The notes beneath the pieces are model-generated. The model was not told the origin of the DNA. It made no database searches and worked only from the letters and a program-made list of their open reading frames with translations. Of a stretch of DNA of 64,000 bases, positions 63,260 through 64,000 are shown piece after piece (position 1 is the first letter of the stretch; each line of letters begins with the position of its first letter). The position numbers and the translations under genes are program-made. The stretch lies in NCBI GenBank assembly GCA_035489435.1, contig DATHKG010000096.1, one strand, 5' to 3'. Source of the DNA: DATHKG01 sp035489435. GTDB lineage: Bacteria > Bacteroidota > Bacteroidia > Chitinophagales > Chitinophagaceae.

Positions 63260-64000
63260 TTATCGGCTGTTCAGGGATTTAGATATATAACGCTTCGCTA
63301 TGCCTAAATATTCAGGATATAATTCGAAAATATTCTTTATTATTTGCAGCACACTCACCCCTATCAGCTTCGAGAGCAGAATTTGTGTAGTTAAAAACAA
63401 TAAAAAATAAGACAGGAGTGTTCCATAGGCGGACCCTATAAGGCCAAAATGGTGGATAAAGAAAAAGTTAGAAGCAACATTAAAAAGCGCGAATACTGTA
63501 TTAACTACAAAATTTGTACTTGCCCGACCTGTTGAATCCATAGTATTTCCAAACTGGCTTGTAAATGGGATGAAGAAACAATAGAGTATCATTATATTTA
63601 AAATAGGGACCGCTTGAAGATACTCAGGACCGGCAATTATGAGGATGATTTGTTTTGAAAAGAATGATGCAACAATTATGAAGGGGATTATTAATGTTAG
63701 CATGGCCGCTACTGTTTTCTCATAAATATTTTTCATCCCGGAAAGATCACCGGTCTTTATGATTTGTGCAGCCCTTGGCAGCATAGTTTCACTCAGTACG
63801 AGTACAGGTATTTCAGCAAAATTTATGATCCGGGTAGAAGTGTTATAAAAGGCTACAGCAGCAGGAGAAATAAACCTCGCCACAATGAAACTATCTGTAT
63901 TCCTGAACACCAAAGCAAAGAAATTAGTCCCTAATATGAATTTTCCGTAATTGAGAAATCTTATGAAAATTTGTCTGTCCCATTTCATTCTTAGCCTGGA
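63260..64000 (-). CDS. Oligosaccharide flippase (Wzx-like), C-terminal part
   Basis: The frame is open to the right edge of the window, so this is the C-terminal half of a longer gene; the ATG at 63988 is probably internal. FLNYGKFILGTNFFALVFRNTDSFIVARF and YNTSTRIINFAEIPVLVLSETMLPRAAQI are the middle of MOP-family polysaccharide flippases, normally near residue 210-290 of about 480. About five or six helices are visible. A GT4 gene starts 6 bases after its stop. It is a second flippase, distinct from the one at 31607-33058. Confidence 0.85.
   Translation of the reverse strand, partial: SRLRMKWDRQIFIRFLNYGKFILGTNFFALVFRNTDSFIVARFISPAAVAFYNTSTRIINFAEIPVLVLSETMLPRAAQIIKTGDLSGMKNIYEKTVAAMLTLIIPFIIVASFFSKQIILIIAGPEYLQAVPILNIMILYCFFIPFTSQFGNTMDSTGRASTNFVVNTVFALFNVASNFFFIHHFGLIGSAYGTLLSYFLLFLTTQILLSKLIGVSVLQIIKNIFELYPEYLGIAKRYISKSLNSR

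Overview
The window looks like part of a large exopolysaccharide / surface-glycan region from a Bacteroidota chromosome, probably a Chitinophagaceae-like organism. This is inferred from several things: five proteins end in the type IX secretion (Por) C-terminal sorting domain; the capsule operon opens with an UpxY-type NusG paralogue; one promoter fits the Bacteroidota TTTG / TAnnTTTG pattern; DNA is AT-rich; and several genes start with TTG or GTG. No species can be named from the sequence. I see no rRNA, tRNA, CRISPR array or insertion sequence.

Region A (1-12.3 kb, + strand): the tail of a Wzy-like polymerase, two GT4 glycosyltransferases, a WcaF-like acetyltransferase, an NAD-dependent epimerase, a large T9SS-exported beta-propeller-like protein, another GT4, an initiating polyprenyl glycosylphosphotransferase, and the Wza export lipoprotein. 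A decayed second wza copy follows at 12.4-12.8 kb.

Region B (12.95-36.3 kb, - strand, read from right to left): a classical capsule operon starting with UpxY and Wzc. It continues through Wzx, a Wzy-like polymerase, two methyltransferases, a GT2, two GT4s and a polysaccharide deacetylase. It then enters a tightly packed seven-gene module: AsnB, a bi-domain oxidoreductase, an alpha-barrel-like protein, a DUF354 protein, a Gfo/Idh oxidoreductase, an aldo/keto-reductase-like protein and WecB. At its end is a second initiating transferase, paralogous to the one in region A. The tight module probably makes or attaches an unusual, perhaps amidated, sugar.

Region C (36.3-42.6 kb): a non-coding stretch with a thioredoxin relic, then four - strand genes (UbiA-type phosphoribosyltransferase, DprE1-like, DprE2-like, HAD phosphatase). 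They match the mycobacterial polyprenyl-phosphate arabinofuranose pathway. A divergent multi-spanning GT-C-type glycosyltransferase is a natural candidate user of that lipid donor.

Region D (42.9-57 kb): four T9SS-exported proteins (a surface protein, a clan GH-A glycosidase, and two paralogous esterases carrying ten and two PKD domains), interrupted by two membrane GT2s and a methyltransferase. Region E (57.3 kb to the end): a short TolC-like protein, two acyltransferase-3 membrane O-acyltransferases, a third Wzy-like polymerase, a 35-residue membrane protein overlapping a GT4, and the C-terminal half of a second flippase cut by the window edge. Having three polymerases, two flippases and two initiating transferases, but only one intact Wza and one Wzc, suggests that more than one glycan is made here and that some machinery is shared.
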